DNA of 57,404 bases, taken from the NCBI GenBank assembly GCA_030693515.1, contig JAUYAK010000067.1:1-57404 (forward strand), read 5' to 3'. Position numbers and translations under genes: made by a program. The stretch is from Opitutaceae bacterium. GTDB lineage: Bacteria; Verrucomicrobiota; Verrucomicrobiia; Opitutales; Opitutaceae. Below are positions 1 to 8,827 of this stretch, one piece after another (the first letter of the stretch is position 1; every line of letters begins with the position of its first letter). The notes under the pieces are model-generated. The model was not told where the DNA came from. It saw only the letters and a program-made list of their open reading frames with translations, and did not search any database.

Positions 1-15
1 CACTTCGGCGTTTGC

Positions 16-96
16 GTAGCGGCGGGCGTCCCTCCCCGCCGGTTCAGGATCCGGGGCGATCGCCAAACCACGGCGGGCCGGGACGCCCGCCGCTAC
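16..96. repeat. Extragenic inverted repeat (REP-like)
   Basis: A perfect 17-bp inverted repeat: GTAGCGGCGGGCGTCCC at 16-32 and its reverse complement at 80-96, with a 47-bp GC-rich spacer. It lies just upstream of the first gene. It could form a long stem in RNA or act as a repetitive extragenic palindrome. No T-run follows, so it is not a classical terminator. Confidence 0.7.
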
Positions 97-113
97 GACG
101 AAGGCCCGCGCCC

Positions 114-1580
114 ATGAACGCCCTCCTCGCCCACCTCGGCGTGTCGCTCCGGCTCCATTTCCGGAACAAGATGGCGCTGCTCTACGGCTACCTGTTCCCG
201 CTGATCTTCCTCGTGGCGTTCTGGGTGCTCTACCGGCACGAGAAAATCCCGCTGCTCCGCCACATGGGCGAGCTGCTCACGGTGGCCGCGCTCGGCGGCG
301 CGTGCTTTGGACTGCCGACGACGCTCGTGAGCGAGCGCGAGCGCGGCGTGTGGCGGCGCTACAAGCTCTCGCCTGTGCCGACATGGGCCTTTGTCGCCAG
401 CACGGTGATCGCGCGCTACCTCATCATCCTCACCGCCGGCCTGCTGCAGCTCGGCCTCGCGCTCGCGATCGGGATGACGCTGCCCGCGCACCCGCTGAGC
501 CTGCTGGTCGCGTTTACCGCCGTGTCGTTCGCCTTCATCGGCCTCGGCCTCGTGATCGCGGCGCTGGCCGACAACGTCCCCGCCGTGCAGGCGTTGGGGC
601 AATGCATTTTCCTCCCGATGCTGATCATCGGCGGCGTGGCCGTGCAGCTCGCGGCGCTGCCGCTGTGGGCGCAGCACGTCTCGGCGTTTTTCCCCGGGCG
701 CTACGCCGTCGAGGCGATCCAGGGCGCCTTCACCGGCCAGGGCCTCGCGGGCGCGCGCTTCAGCCTGCTCGCGCTGGCGCTGGTCGGCTTCGCCGGCTGC
801 CTCGCCGGCGCGCGGCTCTTCCGCTGGGACGCGCAGCAGCGCTTCTCCGCTCTGCGCGGCAAAGCCTGGCTGCTCCTCGCGCTCGCCGCGTGGGTCGCCG
901 TCGGCCTGCTCGCCGAATGGCGCGGCCGCATCGCGGTCCCCGTGGACAAGGAAATCCCGCCGCCCGCGGCGAAACCCGCGAGCCCATCCGCCCCCGCGCC
1001 GACGCCTGCCCCCACGCCGCCGGTCGCAGTCGCGCCGACGCCCCTTCCGACTCCCGCTCCCGCCCGCCCGCTCACGCCGCCACCGCCCGCTCCGCCGGAG
1101 CCACCGTGGGCCAAGCTCACCCTCGCCGATGCCGAGGCCCTCGACTACCAGGTGCCGCCCGACAACGGCATCGTTTCCCCTTTCGCCGCGCCCGACGAGG
1201 AACCCGAGGATTTCATGAAGGAGGAGGTCGATGGCGTGCGAAACAAAATCGCCACCTGGCCGCCCGGCACCGACGGCGACGATCTCCGCTGCGTGCGCAA
1301 CCTCCTCTACATCGCCGCCGTGCCCGACGCGATTCAGATGCCGGTCGAGCGCTACCTCCCGCGCGTCGTTTACAACCACCTCATCGACACCTACCCGCGC
1401 GAGAAACTGATCAAGATCCTCACCTACATCGCGCAAAACCCCGAGGCGGGCATGGTCATCACGGACATCTCCGACCTCGGTATCGAAGGCGCCGCCGGCG
1501 ATCCGATGGTCGTCCGCGAACGCGCCTACCTCTATGCGATCAAGATGGTCGCGCGCCTGACGGGGAGGAAACAGGAGTAA
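114..1580 (+). CDS. ABC-2 type permease with proline-rich linker and C-terminal soluble domain
   Basis: Predicted inner-membrane permease of 488 residues. The first 270 or so residues hold about six or seven hydrophobic segments in the ABC-2 pattern, beginning with a basic amphipathic stretch (LRLHFRNKMALLYGYLFPL). The conserved SERERGVWRRYKLSPVP loop follows the second segment. A final membrane helix near residue 265 leads into a Pro/Ala-rich linker (about 279-335) and a soluble C-terminal domain of about 150 residues that I do not recognise. ABC-2 permeases pair with a separate ATPase, probably encoded left of the window. The ATG at 114 is chosen because the hydrophobic pattern starts there; upstream codons give a Pro/Arg-rich non-protein-like stretch. 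The linker and extra domain are unusual for the family. The substrate cannot be told. Confidence 0.8.
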   Translation: MNALLAHLGVSLRLHFRNKMALLYGYLFPLIFLVAFWVLYRHEKIPLLRHMGELLTVAALGGACFGLPTTLVSERERGVWRRYKLSPVPTWAFVASTVIARYLIILTAGLLQLGLALAIGMTLPAHPLSLLVAFTAVSFAFIGLGLVIAALADNVPAVQALGQCIFLPMLIIGGVAVQLAALPLWAQHVSAFFPGRYAVEAIQGAFTGQGLAGARFSLLALALVGFAGCLAGARLFRWDAQQRFSALRGKAWLLLALAAWVAVGLLAEWRGRIAVPVDKEIPPPAAKPASPSAPAPTPAPTPPVAVAPTPLPTPAPARPLTPPPPAPPEPPWAKLTLADAEALDYQVPPDNGIVSPFAAPDEEPEDFMKEEVDGVRNKIATWPPGTDGDDLRCVRNLLYIAAVPDAIQMPVERYLPRVVYNHLIDTYPREKLIKILTYIAQNPEAGMVITDISDLGIEGAAGDPMVVRERAYLYAIKMVARLTGRKQE

Positions 1581-1618
1581 ACGATCAAACCCATGCAACC
1601 GGTGGCTTCGCTTGGGCT

Positions 1619-1721
1619 GGGGGAGCGCACCCGTCTCGGGTGCGGGTGTCGGTGTCCCGCCGACATCTCCGAAGCCCTCGGCGAGACGCCGAGGACAGCC
1701 TGCGGGACGCAGGCGCTCCCC
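1619..1721. repeat. Extragenic palindromic repeat
   Basis: GGGGAGCGC near 1620-1628 is mirrored by GCGCTCCCC at 1713-1721. Nested short palindromes lie between them, for example ACCCGTCTCGGGT and GCCTGCGGGACGCAGGC-like segments. It resembles the repeat before the first gene in composition and placement. No gene is supported in 1581-1789. Confidence 0.6.
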
Positions 1722-1789
1722 GAAAAATCTCTCACCCGCCTCGTCGCAACCAAACCGCGGCACGCTGCGGGGTCTCGGAACCCTCTCGA

Positions 1790-2440
1790 ATGAAAATGCC
1801 TTCCCCCACCGTCGTGCGCACGACGCTCTTCATCCTCTTCGTGATGACGCTCGTGTGCCTCCCCTTCGCGATCTGGGGCGAGGAGTTCGTGCTGCCGCTG
1901 CTGAAATCGCGCGAGCAACAGACCGGCGCCCTCATCGCCATCGCGGTCGTGCTGCTCGCGGCCGACTCGGTGGCGCCGATCCCGTCGAGCCTCGTGATCC
2001 TGTTTCTCGCCGCCAAGGCCGGCTGGCTCGCCGGCATCTTGGGCGGCACGCTGGGCATGAGCGCGGGCGTGCTCACCGCCGCGTGGCTGGGACGCTTCGC
2101 CGTGGGCCGGCTCGCGCCCAAATTCATCCCGGATGCCGAACTCACCCGCTTGCGCGAAGCCCTGCAACGCCGCCTGTGGATCACGCTCGCCTGCCTCCGC
2201 AGCGTGCCCGTGCTCGCCGAGACCTCGGTCATCGCCGCCGCCGCGATGGGCGTGCCCGTGATGCGCATCTTCACCGCCACGCTCCTGCCCAACTTCGTCG
2301 TCGCCGTGATCTATTCGGTCGCCGCCGACGATTCGTGGCAGACGGCGCTCGTGACCTTCCTCGCCACCATGATCGCCTCCTATGCGCTGTGGCGGATCGC
2401 GGGGCGGGAAGTGACCAAGCCCCCGGCGGCTTCAGTCTGA
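1790..2440 (+). CDS. TVP38/TMEM64 (VTT/DedA-like) membrane protein
   Basis: A 216-residue integral membrane protein with five or six hydrophobic segments. The central part has the SNARE-associated/VTT-type pattern: a small-residue-rich helix (ADSVAPIPSSLVILFLAAKAGWL), then a glycine-rich helix (GILGGTLGMSAG), an amphipathic Arg-rich loop and a membrane segment with an R-S-V-P-V turn. DedA-superfamily proteins act in lipid flipping and envelope homeostasis; the substrate here is unknown. The ATG at 1790 opens the hydrophobic N-terminus. It stands alone, about 60 bp before the oxidoreductase gene. The family call is moderate, the membrane nature certain. Confidence 0.7.
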   Translation: MKMPSPTVVRTTLFILFVMTLVCLPFAIWGEEFVLPLLKSREQQTGALIAIAVVLLAADSVAPIPSSLVILFLAAKAGWLAGILGGTLGMSAGVLTAAWLGRFAVGRLAPKFIPDAELTRLREALQRRLWITLACLRSVPVLAETSVIAAAAMGVPVMRIFTATLLPNFVVAVIYSVAADDSWQTALVTFLATMIASYALWRIAGREVTKPPAASV

Positions 2441-2497
2441 TTTTGGTATTCCACCCAGTCGCGCACCTGTCCTTCATCGCGCACCCCACCTTTCCCT

Positions 2498-3742
2498 ATG
2501 GCCACCCCCAAACGTCTCGGCGTCGGTTTCATCGGCAGCGGTTTCATCACCAAGTTCCACATCCAGTCGTGGCTCGCGGTGCGCGACTCGGACATCCTCG
2601 GCATCTGGAGCCCCAATCCTAAGAACGCCGCCGAGGCCGCCGCCTACGCCCGCTCGCTCGGCGTCGGCCAGGCCCACGCCTACAAGTCGATCACCGAGAT
2701 GGTCGCCGATCCGGCGATCGATGCGCTGTGGATTTGCGGGCCCAACCACAAGCGCGTCGAGAATCTCGAGGAGATCGTCGCCGCGCTTGAGGCGGGCCAA
2801 GGCACGCTCAAGGGCATCGCCTGCGAAAAGCCCCTCGCCCGCAATGTCGCCGAGGCGCGGCGTTGCGTGGCGCTCATCAAGCGCGCGGGCGTGCTGCACG
2901 GCTACCTCGAGGATCAGTTGTTCACGCCGGGGCTGATGAAGGGCCGCGCGCTCGCCTGGGCGCGCGGGGCCGCGATTGCCGGGCGCCCCTACCTCGCGCG
3001 CGCGGCCGAAGAGCACAGCGGGCCGCACATGCCGTGGTTCTGGCAGGGCGAGCAGCAGGGCGGCGGCGTGCTCAACGACATGATGTGCCACAGCGTGGAG
3101 GTCGTGCGCTTTTTGCTCAGCGATCCGAAAAAACCGCGCGCGAGCATCCGGCCCGTGAAGGTCACCGGACATATCCACTCGCTCAAATGGTCGCGCCCGG
3201 AATACGTGAAGATGCTCAAGCGCACGATGGGCCCCGCGGTGGACTACGCGAAGCGGCCCTCCGAGGACTTCGCCCGCGCGACAATCGAGTATGTCGATGA
3301 GGCGGGCCGCCCGCTCATCGGCGAGGTCACGACCTCGTGGAGCTTTGTCGGTGCGGGCCTGCGGCTCTCCGCGGAGCTGCTCGGACCGGAGTATTCGTTC
3401 GCCCACAATTCGCTGAACACCGGCTCGCAGCTCTTCCTCAGCCGCCGCATCACCGGCAAGGCGGGCGAGGACCTCGTCGAAAAGCAAAACGCCGAGCAGG
3501 GCCTCATGCCCATCGTCGGCAACGAGGCCGCGGAATACGGCTACGAAGCCGAGAACCGCCACTTCGTGCAGTGCTTCCTCGCGGGCAAGCAGCCCGATCT
3601 CACGTTTGACGACGGCCTTGAGGTCGTGGAGCTGCTGATGACCGCCTACATGAGCGCCGAGCAGGGCCGCACCCTGCCGTTCCGGCCCAAGGGCCTGGAG
3701 AAATTCGTGCCCGCCGTCGCACGCGGAGTCTGGAAACCCTGA
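2498..3742 (+). CDS. Gfo/Idh/MocA family NAD(P)-dependent oxidoreductase
   Basis: A 414-residue cytoplasmic dehydrogenase. The N-terminal Rossmann fold has the dinucleotide-binding signature GFIGSGFI at residues 10-17. The family's CEKPLA motif is near residue 109-114; its lysine is the usual catalytic lysine. The C-terminal half is the substrate-binding domain, with a GGGVLNDMMCHSVE segment typical of the family. Members oxidise or reduce sugars, inositols or sugar acids. The next genes, a transporter and a sialidase-like protein, suggest carbohydrate use, but the substrate is not readable. The length is normal. The gene sits 57 bp after the VTT gene and 161 bp before the transporter. Confidence 0.9.
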   Translation: MATPKRLGVGFIGSGFITKFHIQSWLAVRDSDILGIWSPNPKNAAEAAAYARSLGVGQAHAYKSITEMVADPAIDALWICGPNHKRVENLEEIVAALEAGQGTLKGIACEKPLARNVAEARRCVALIKRAGVLHGYLEDQLFTPGLMKGRALAWARGAAIAGRPYLARAAEEHSGPHMPWFWQGEQQGGGVLNDMMCHSVEVVRFLLSDPKKPRASIRPVKVTGHIHSLKWSRPEYVKMLKRTMGPAVDYAKRPSEDFARATIEYVDEAGRPLIGEVTTSWSFVGAGLRLSAELLGPEYSFAHNSLNTGSQLFLSRRITGKAGEDLVEKQNAEQGLMPIVGNEAAEYGYEAENRHFVQCFLAGKQPDLTFDDGLEVVELLMTAYMSAEQGRTLPFRPKGLEKFVPAVARGVWKP

Positions 3743-3903
3743 CCCGTGCCCGCGAATCACGCGAATAGGCGCGCATCGAAGCAGGTCTTCGCGCTCATTC
3801 GCGCTCTACGCGGGCACCTCTGTCGATTCGATCGAGATTAGTGTTCATTAGTGTCCATTAGTGGTTCAAAGATTTTGTTTCCCGTCCCCTCGCCTCAACC
3901 CTC
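3743..3903 (+). repeat. Intergenic segment with short direct repeats
   Basis: No gene. Near 3838-3863 a short unit (TTAGTG with a TTCA or TCCA spacer) is repeated three times in tandem, just before the transporter gene. The same kind of low-complexity wording (CTCTGTGCCCTCTGTGGC) precedes the sialidase-like gene near 5350. These look like genome-wide intergenic repeats, not regulatory elements. Confidence 0.45.
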
Positions 3904-5241
3904 ATGACCCACCCCACCTCCACGCCCCGCGGCTCGCTCTTCACGATGATGGCGCTCCAGTTTTTCATCTGGGGCGCGTGGCTGCCGCTGATCTTCGGCT
4001 ACCTGCCGAGCCTCGGGTTCACGCCCACGCAGCAGTCGCTCATCCTCAACGCGTTTCCCGTCGCGTCGATCATCGGCATGTTTTTCAGCAACCAGTGGGC
4101 GGACCGGCGGTTCAACCCCGAGAAATTCCTCGCCTTCTCCCACCTCGTGGGCGGCCTCGCGATCCTCGGCTGCGGTTTCACCAAGGAGTTCATGCCGTTC
4201 TTCCTCCTGATGCTCGTGCACTGCCTGCTCTACGTGCCGACGATCTCGATCACCAATTCGATCGCGTTCGCCAACATGAAGGACCCGGAGAACGAGTTCG
4301 GCCTCGTGCGCATGGGCGGCACGGTCGGGTGGATTCTCGCAGCGTGGCCGTTCACCTTCATCTTCGTCAACTGGGACGCCGTCGCCGCCGCGAAGACCTC
4401 GGGCTTCGTGGACTGGCTCGGCGCCGCCCTCGCCAACCCGCTCTCAGGCGATGCGGCCAAGGCCGCGACCAAGTGGACGTTCATCGTGGCCGGCATCGCG
4501 TCGCTCGCGCTCGCCGCGTTTGCGCTCACGCTGCCGCGCACCGCGGCAAAACCCGCGGCGGCGGCCGGCGGTTCGCTCGCCTGGGTCGAGGCGCTCAAGC
4601 TGCTCAAGCACCCCTTTGTCCTCGTGCTGTGGCTGGTCACGCTCGTCGATTCCTTTGTCCACAACTGCTACTTCAGCTGGACCGGCGTCTTCCTCGGCAC
4701 GCCGGTGGCGGCGGGCGGCGTCGGCATCGCGCCCAACTGGATCGCGCCGATCATGAGCATCGGCCAGGTCGCGGAGATTGGCACCATGTTCATCCTCGGC
4801 GCGACGCTGAAGAAGTTCGGTTGGCGCACCACGATGATCGTCGGCATCCTCGGCCACGCGGCCCGGTTTGCGGTCTATGCCTTCATGCCGGAGAGCGCGA
4901 CGGCGATCATCCTCATCCAGGTGCTGCACGGCATCTGCTACGCGTTCTTCTTCGCGACCGTTTACATCTTCGTCGACGCGTATTTCCCGAAGGACATCCG
5001 CTCCAGCGCGCAAGGCCTCTTCAACCTTCAGATCCTCGGCGTCGGCGCGTTGCTGGCCTTCTCGATCTGCCCGTGGCTCATGCAGGAAGTCTATACGAAG
5101 GCCAATGTGGTGGACTTCAAGGGCCTCTTCATGGTGCCGATGCTCGCCGCGTCGGGTGCGGCCATCGCGCTCGCGCTGTTCTTCCACCCGCCGAAGGTCG
5201 CCAAGGTCGGCGTCGGGGCTGCGGCCCCCGTGCCGCATTGA
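3904..5241 (+). CDS. MFS transporter, nucleoside:H+ symporter-like
   Basis: A 445-residue inner-membrane carrier with about twelve hydrophobic segments. The N-terminal region (MMALQFFIWGAWLPLIFGYL) resembles the NupG-like branch of the major facilitator superfamily, as does the RMGGTVGWI segment after helix 4. A central cytoplasmic loop (about residues 215-235) separates the two six-helix halves. It lies between an oxidoreductase and a sialidase-like gene on the same strand, so a sugar or sugar-derivative substrate is as likely as a nucleoside. The ATG at 3904 starts directly before the first conserved segment. Confidence 0.85.
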   Translation: MTHPTSTPRGSLFTMMALQFFIWGAWLPLIFGYLPSLGFTPTQQSLILNAFPVASIIGMFFSNQWADRRFNPEKFLAFSHLVGGLAILGCGFTKEFMPFFLLMLVHCLLYVPTISITNSIAFANMKDPENEFGLVRMGGTVGWILAAWPFTFIFVNWDAVAAAKTSGFVDWLGAALANPLSGDAAKAATKWTFIVAGIASLALAAFALTLPRTAAKPAAAAGGSLAWVEALKLLKHPFVLVLWLVTLVDSFVHNCYFSWTGVFLGTPVAAGGVGIAPNWIAPIMSIGQVAEIGTMFILGATLKKFGWRTTMIVGILGHAARFAVYAFMPESATAIILIQVLHGICYAFFFATVYIFVDAYFPKDIRSSAQGLFNLQILGVGALLAFSICPWLMQEVYTKANVVDFKGLFMVPMLAASGAAIALALFFHPPKVAKVGVGAAAPVPH

Positions 5242-5387
5242 GGTGGTTACGGGCGCGGCTGAGCAAAAAGATTCTTTCGACCCAGGGCGCACAGAGCGCA
5301 GCAAGCGTTCACGGAGACGGACAAACCCTCGGTGAACTCGGACCGAAACTCTGTGCCCTCTGTGGCAAATCTGGATTCCTCACCGTT

Positions 5388-6557
5388 ATGATACGCCCAA
5401 CCCTCCTCGTGCTTGCAGGCTCGCTCGCTTTTTCGGTGGCCTCGCTGGAGGCCGCGCCCGCACTCCGCAAGGTCCGCGACCTCGTCATCTACCGCGACCC
5501 AACCTTCTACGCCGCGTTTCCCTCCGTGGTGCAGCGCCCCGACGGCGAGCTGCTCGTGGCGTTTCGCCGCGCGCCTTCGCGTCGCGCCCTCGGCGAAAAA
5601 GGCGAGTCCCACGTCGATCCCACCAGCCAGCTCGTGCTCGTCCGCTCGCGCGACACCGGCGCGACGTGGTCCAGCCAGCCCGACCTCATCTACGCGCACG
5701 CCTTGGGCGGCTCGCAGGACCCGTGTCTTCTCCAGCTCCGCGATGGCACGCTGCTCTGCGCGAGCTACGGCTGGATGTTTCTCAACGCCGAGGGCTCGGC
5801 GAGCCGGCCGCTGCCGAATTTCCAGAGCAAGCCCGGCGTGCATTTCCTCGGCGGCTACCTCGTGCGCTCCGCCGATGGTGGCCGCTCGTGGCAGGGGCCC
5901 ACCTATCCGCCGCACATTGCCCCCGAGGTGAACCTCGATCCCTACGGCCAGCCGCTGCCCGCCTACAACCGCGGCGCGTTGATCGAAGGCGCGAGCGGCC
6001 GGCTCTTCTGGGCCGTCGCCGCCAACGACCGCACCGCCCCGCGCAAGACCTCCACCCACCTGCTCGTCTCCGACGACCGCGGAGCAAGCTGGCATTATTC
6101 CGCGCCGGTCGGCGTGGACGACAAGGTGACCTTCAACGAAACCTCGATCTACGAGACCCCGAAGGGCGACCTCGTGGCGTTCATGCGCACGGCCAACTTC
6201 GACGACCACGCCTGCCTCGCGCGCTCGACCGACGGCGGGAAGACCTTCCAACCGTGGCAGGACATGGGCTGGAAAGGCCACCCACTGCACGCCCTGCGCC
6301 TGCCCGACCAGCGCGTGCTCCTCGTCTACGGCTACCGCCACAAACCGTTCGGCATCCGCGCCCGCGTCCTCAACGCCGAGTGCACCGATTTCGCCACCGC
6401 CCCCGAAATCGTGCTCCGCGACGACGGCGGCACGACCGACCTCGGCTACCCTTGGTCCGTCGTCCTCGACGCGAAACACGTGCTCGTGACCTACTACCTC
6501 AACGTCGCCGACGGCCCGCGGCACATCGCGGGGACGGTTCTCGAATTGAGCAAATGA
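5388..6557 (+). CDS. Sialidase-like BNR/Asp-box exported protein
   Basis: A 389-residue predicted exported six-bladed propeller protein. The N-terminus is a signal peptide (MIRPTLLVLAGSLAFSVASLEAAP) with likely cleavage after the AxA-like site. At least four Asp-box motifs (S-x-D-x-G-x-T/S-W/F) are visible: RSRDTGATW, RSADGGRSW, VSDDRGASW and RSTDGGKTF. An arginine in the first blade (AFRRAP) fits the sialidase arginine triad, but I cannot confirm all three arginines or the Tyr/Glu nucleophile pair. Together with the transporter and dehydrogenase it suggests a small glycan-use cluster. It could be a non-catalytic carbohydrate-binding propeller. Confidence 0.8.
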   Translation: MIRPTLLVLAGSLAFSVASLEAAPALRKVRDLVIYRDPTFYAAFPSVVQRPDGELLVAFRRAPSRRALGEKGESHVDPTSQLVLVRSRDTGATWSSQPDLIYAHALGGSQDPCLLQLRDGTLLCASYGWMFLNAEGSASRPLPNFQSKPGVHFLGGYLVRSADGGRSWQGPTYPPHIAPEVNLDPYGQPLPAYNRGALIEGASGRLFWAVAANDRTAPRKTSTHLLVSDDRGASWHYSAPVGVDDKVTFNETSIYETPKGDLVAFMRTANFDDHACLARSTDGGKTFQPWQDMGWKGHPLHALRLPDQRVLLVYGYRHKPFGIRARVLNAECTDFATAPEIVLRDDGGTTDLGYPWSVVLDAKHVLVTYYLNVADGPRHIAGTVLELSK

Positions 6558-6940
6558 CAACGCGCGCAAAGATCGCTCACTGGATCACTATCGGGTGCCT
6601 GGCCTACTGCGCGGGCCTCTATGTAGCCAACGGACTTGAGAAAAACTGGATCGACGCCTTCGCGATCACCTTTTGGTCGTTCTTGGCGTTCATGGTTTAT
6701 CAGCGCCCGAAATCATGGGGCTTTTGGGTAGGCCTCTTTTTGCTGTTCGTGATCCCAATTCAAACCTGGCTCTGGCAGTTAGCCGTTACCCGGCTCAGTC
6801 CCGAGCAGAAGGCGGCTCAAGGTGTAAACGAAAGCTGGGCCATGTTCTCGCTTTCCGTGCTTCCATTGGTTGCGGGCGGCATCTGCGGCATCGCACTCAG
6901 GTGGGTTTGTCCCGCTCAAGAAAAGCAGCCTCAGGCGTGA
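6554..6940 (+). CDS. Small membrane protein, function unknown
   Basis: A 128-residue protein with four predicted membrane helices at roughly residues 8-25, 30-48, 54-76 and 95-115. Its ATG at 6554 overlaps the TGA of the sialidase-like gene by four bases, so the two are translationally coupled. I recognise no family. Its base composition is slightly less GC-rich than its neighbours. Confidence 0.7.
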   Translation: MTTRAKIAHWITIGCLAYCAGLYVANGLEKNWIDAFAITFWSFLAFMVYQRPKSWGFWVGLFLLFVIPIQTWLWQLAVTRLSPEQKAAQGVNESWAMFSLSVLPLVAGGICGIALRWVCPAQEKQPQA

Positions 6941-6949
6941 TCCTCTCTC

Positions 6950-8011
6950 GTGCCTGCCGCTATTAACGATCTCACCCTGCCCGACCTCGAGCGCCAGCTC
7001 GCGGCGTGGGGGTTCAAGCCCGCGCACGCCGCGCGCGTGCTACGCGGCTACTACGCGAGCGGCGGCGAACTCAACGACGATCCCGCGCGGCCGTTTCCCG
7101 CCGGCCTGCTCGATCAACTGCACGCCGAGTTTCCGGCCTCCGCCGCGCCCACCCTCGCCGCCCGCCAAGTCGCCGACGACGGCACGGCCAAGCTCCTCCT
7201 CCGCCTCGCCGATGCGCGCACGGTCGAGACGGTGCTGATGCCGGATTTCCGCGCCGACCGCGCGGCGGGCTGCGTCTCGTCGCAGGTCGGCTGCGCGATG
7301 GGCTGCGATTTTTGCGCGACGACCAAGACCGGCTTCGAGCGCAACCTCACCGCCGGTGAAATCGTCGCGCAGTTTCTCGCGCTCCGCCGCGAAGCCCACG
7401 CCGCCGGGCGCCGGCTGCAGACCCTCGTCTTAATGGGCATGGGCGAGCCGATGTTGAATCTCGCCGCCGTGCTCGCCGCCGTCGAGCGCATCGCCGACAA
7501 CCGCCTCGGCGCCCTCGGCTGGCGCCAGATCACCATTTCGACGGTGGGTATCGTGCCCGGCATCGACGCGCTCACGGCCGCCGGGCTCAACGTCCATCTG
7601 GCCGTCTCGCTCCACGCGCCCGACGACGCCACCCGCGCCGAACTGCTCCCGATGGGCCGGCGTTTCCCCATCGCCGATATCCTCGCCGCCGCCGACCGCT
7701 TCCAAGCCAGCCGCGGCCGCCCGGTGACCATCCAATACTGCCTGCTCAAAGGCGTGAACGATTCGCCCGCCCACGCGCACACGCTCGCCGCCACCCTCGG
7801 TGCGCGCCGCATGCACGTGAACCTCCTCCGCTACAACCCCACCGGCCTCAGCCTCCGCGGCCGCACCTACGAGCGTTCCTCCGACGAGACGGCCGACGCC
7901 TTCGCCGCCGTGCTGCGCGAACGCGGGCTGGTCGCGCATTTCCGCCGCTCGCGCGGTCGCGACATCGACGCCGCCTGCGGCCAGTTGCGCGAGCGCATGG
8001 CGGCGGGCTGA
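6950..8011 (+). CDS. rlmN: 23S rRNA/tRNA adenine C2-methyltransferase RlmN
   Basis: Radical-SAM enzyme that methylates C2 of A2503 in 23S rRNA and A37 in a subset of tRNAs. It is 353 residues long, normal for the family. The 4Fe-4S-binding CxxxCxxC motif is CAMGCDFC at residues 115-122. The GMGEPMLN motif follows near residue 152. The C-terminal cysteine that carries the methyl group is at about residue 343 (IDAACGQL). Its start is GTG at 6950, nine bases after the preceding stop; no earlier in-frame start fits the family's length. It appears complete and functional. Confidence 0.95.
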   Translation: MPAAINDLTLPDLERQLAAWGFKPAHAARVLRGYYASGGELNDDPARPFPAGLLDQLHAEFPASAAPTLAARQVADDGTAKLLLRLADARTVETVLMPDFRADRAAGCVSSQVGCAMGCDFCATTKTGFERNLTAGEIVAQFLALRREAHAAGRRLQTLVLMGMGEPMLNLAAVLAAVERIADNRLGALGWRQITISTVGIVPGIDALTAAGLNVHLAVSLHAPDDATRAELLPMGRRFPIADILAAADRFQASRGRPVTIQYCLLKGVNDSPAHAHTLAATLGARRMHVNLLRYNPTGLSLRGRTYERSSDETADAFAAVLRERGLVAHFRRSRGRDIDAACGQLRERMAAG

Positions 8012-8096
8012 TTGGCCCTCGCTTCCGCCCCGCCTGCAAATTCCGGCTTCCGTTCGGACCTGCCCGCCCTAGCGTGCCGCCTTCGCCCGCCCGCGC

Positions 8097-8786
8097 ATGA
8101 AACTCTCCGTCGTCATCCCCTGCTACAACGAGGCCAAGACCATCCGCCTCATCGTCGATCGCGTGCGCGCCGCCCCCGTCGCCGACAAAGAGATCATCAT
8201 CGTGGACGACTGCTCGCGCGACGGCACGCGCGACATCCTCCGCACCCAGATCGCGCCGCTCGTTTCGAAGATCCTCTACCACGAGGTCAACCAGGGCAAA
8301 GGCGCCGCGCTCCGCACCGGCATCGCCGCCGCCACCGGCGATGCCGTGATCATCCAGGACGCCGACCTCGAATACGACCCGCAGGAATACCCGCGCCTCC
8401 TCAAGCCCATCATCGACGGCAAGGCCGACGTCGTCTTCGGCTCGCGTTTCGCCGGCGGCGACGCCCACCGCGTCGTCTATTTCTGGCACATGATGGGCAA
8501 CAAGTTTCTCACGCTGCTCTCCAACATGGCGACCAACCTCAACCTCACGGACATGGAGACCTGCTACAAAGTCTTCCGCCGCGAGGTGATTCAGAAAATC
8601 AAAATCGAGGAAAACCGCTTCGGCTTCGAGCCCGAGATCACGGCCAAGGTTTCCAAGCTCGGCGTGGTGATCTACGAAGTCGGCATCAGCTACTACGGCC
8701 GCACCTACGCCGAGGGAAAAAAGATCGGCTGGCGCGACGGCTTCCGCGCCCTCTGGGCGATCTTCAAATACAACCTCCTGCGCTGA
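8097..8786 (+). CDS. Family 2 glycosyltransferase, dolichol-phosphate-mannose-synthase-like
   Basis: A 229-residue soluble GT-A enzyme. It begins with the typical [13 protein letters not shown] strand-loop, then [12 protein letters not shown], the acidic QDADLEYDP motif (the DxD-like metal and nucleotide-sugar site at about residues 86-94) and a C-terminal ETCYKVFRR segment found in DPM1/undecaprenyl-phosphate sugar transferases. It lacks C-terminal membrane helices. It probably makes a polyprenyl-phosphate-linked sugar that the downstream GT-C-like proteins could use as donor. Confidence 0.88.
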   Translation: MKLSVVIPCYNEAKTIRLIVDRVRAAPVADKEIIIVDDCSRDGTRDILRTQIAPLVSKILYHEVNQGKGAALRTGIAAATGDAVIIQDADLEYDPQEYPRLLKPIIDGKADVVFGSRFAGGDAHRVVYFWHMMGNKFLTLLSNMATNLNLTDMETCYKVFRREVIQKIKIEENRFGFEPEITAKVSKLGVVIYEVGISYYGRTYAEGKKIGWRDGFRALWAIFKYNLLR

Positions 8787-8827
8787 GGGCGCTCCAGCCG
8801 GGCGTGACCGCCTAGAAACGACGTTGC

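Noticed and set aside
93-1763. 556-residue minus-strand open frame opposite the ABC-2 permease gene
   Set aside because: Translation is Arg/Asp/Gly/Glu-rich without hydrophobic core or family pattern; it mirrors a high-GC coding strand. The same applies to long antisense frames at 9832-12297, 14382-16469 and 2474-3760.
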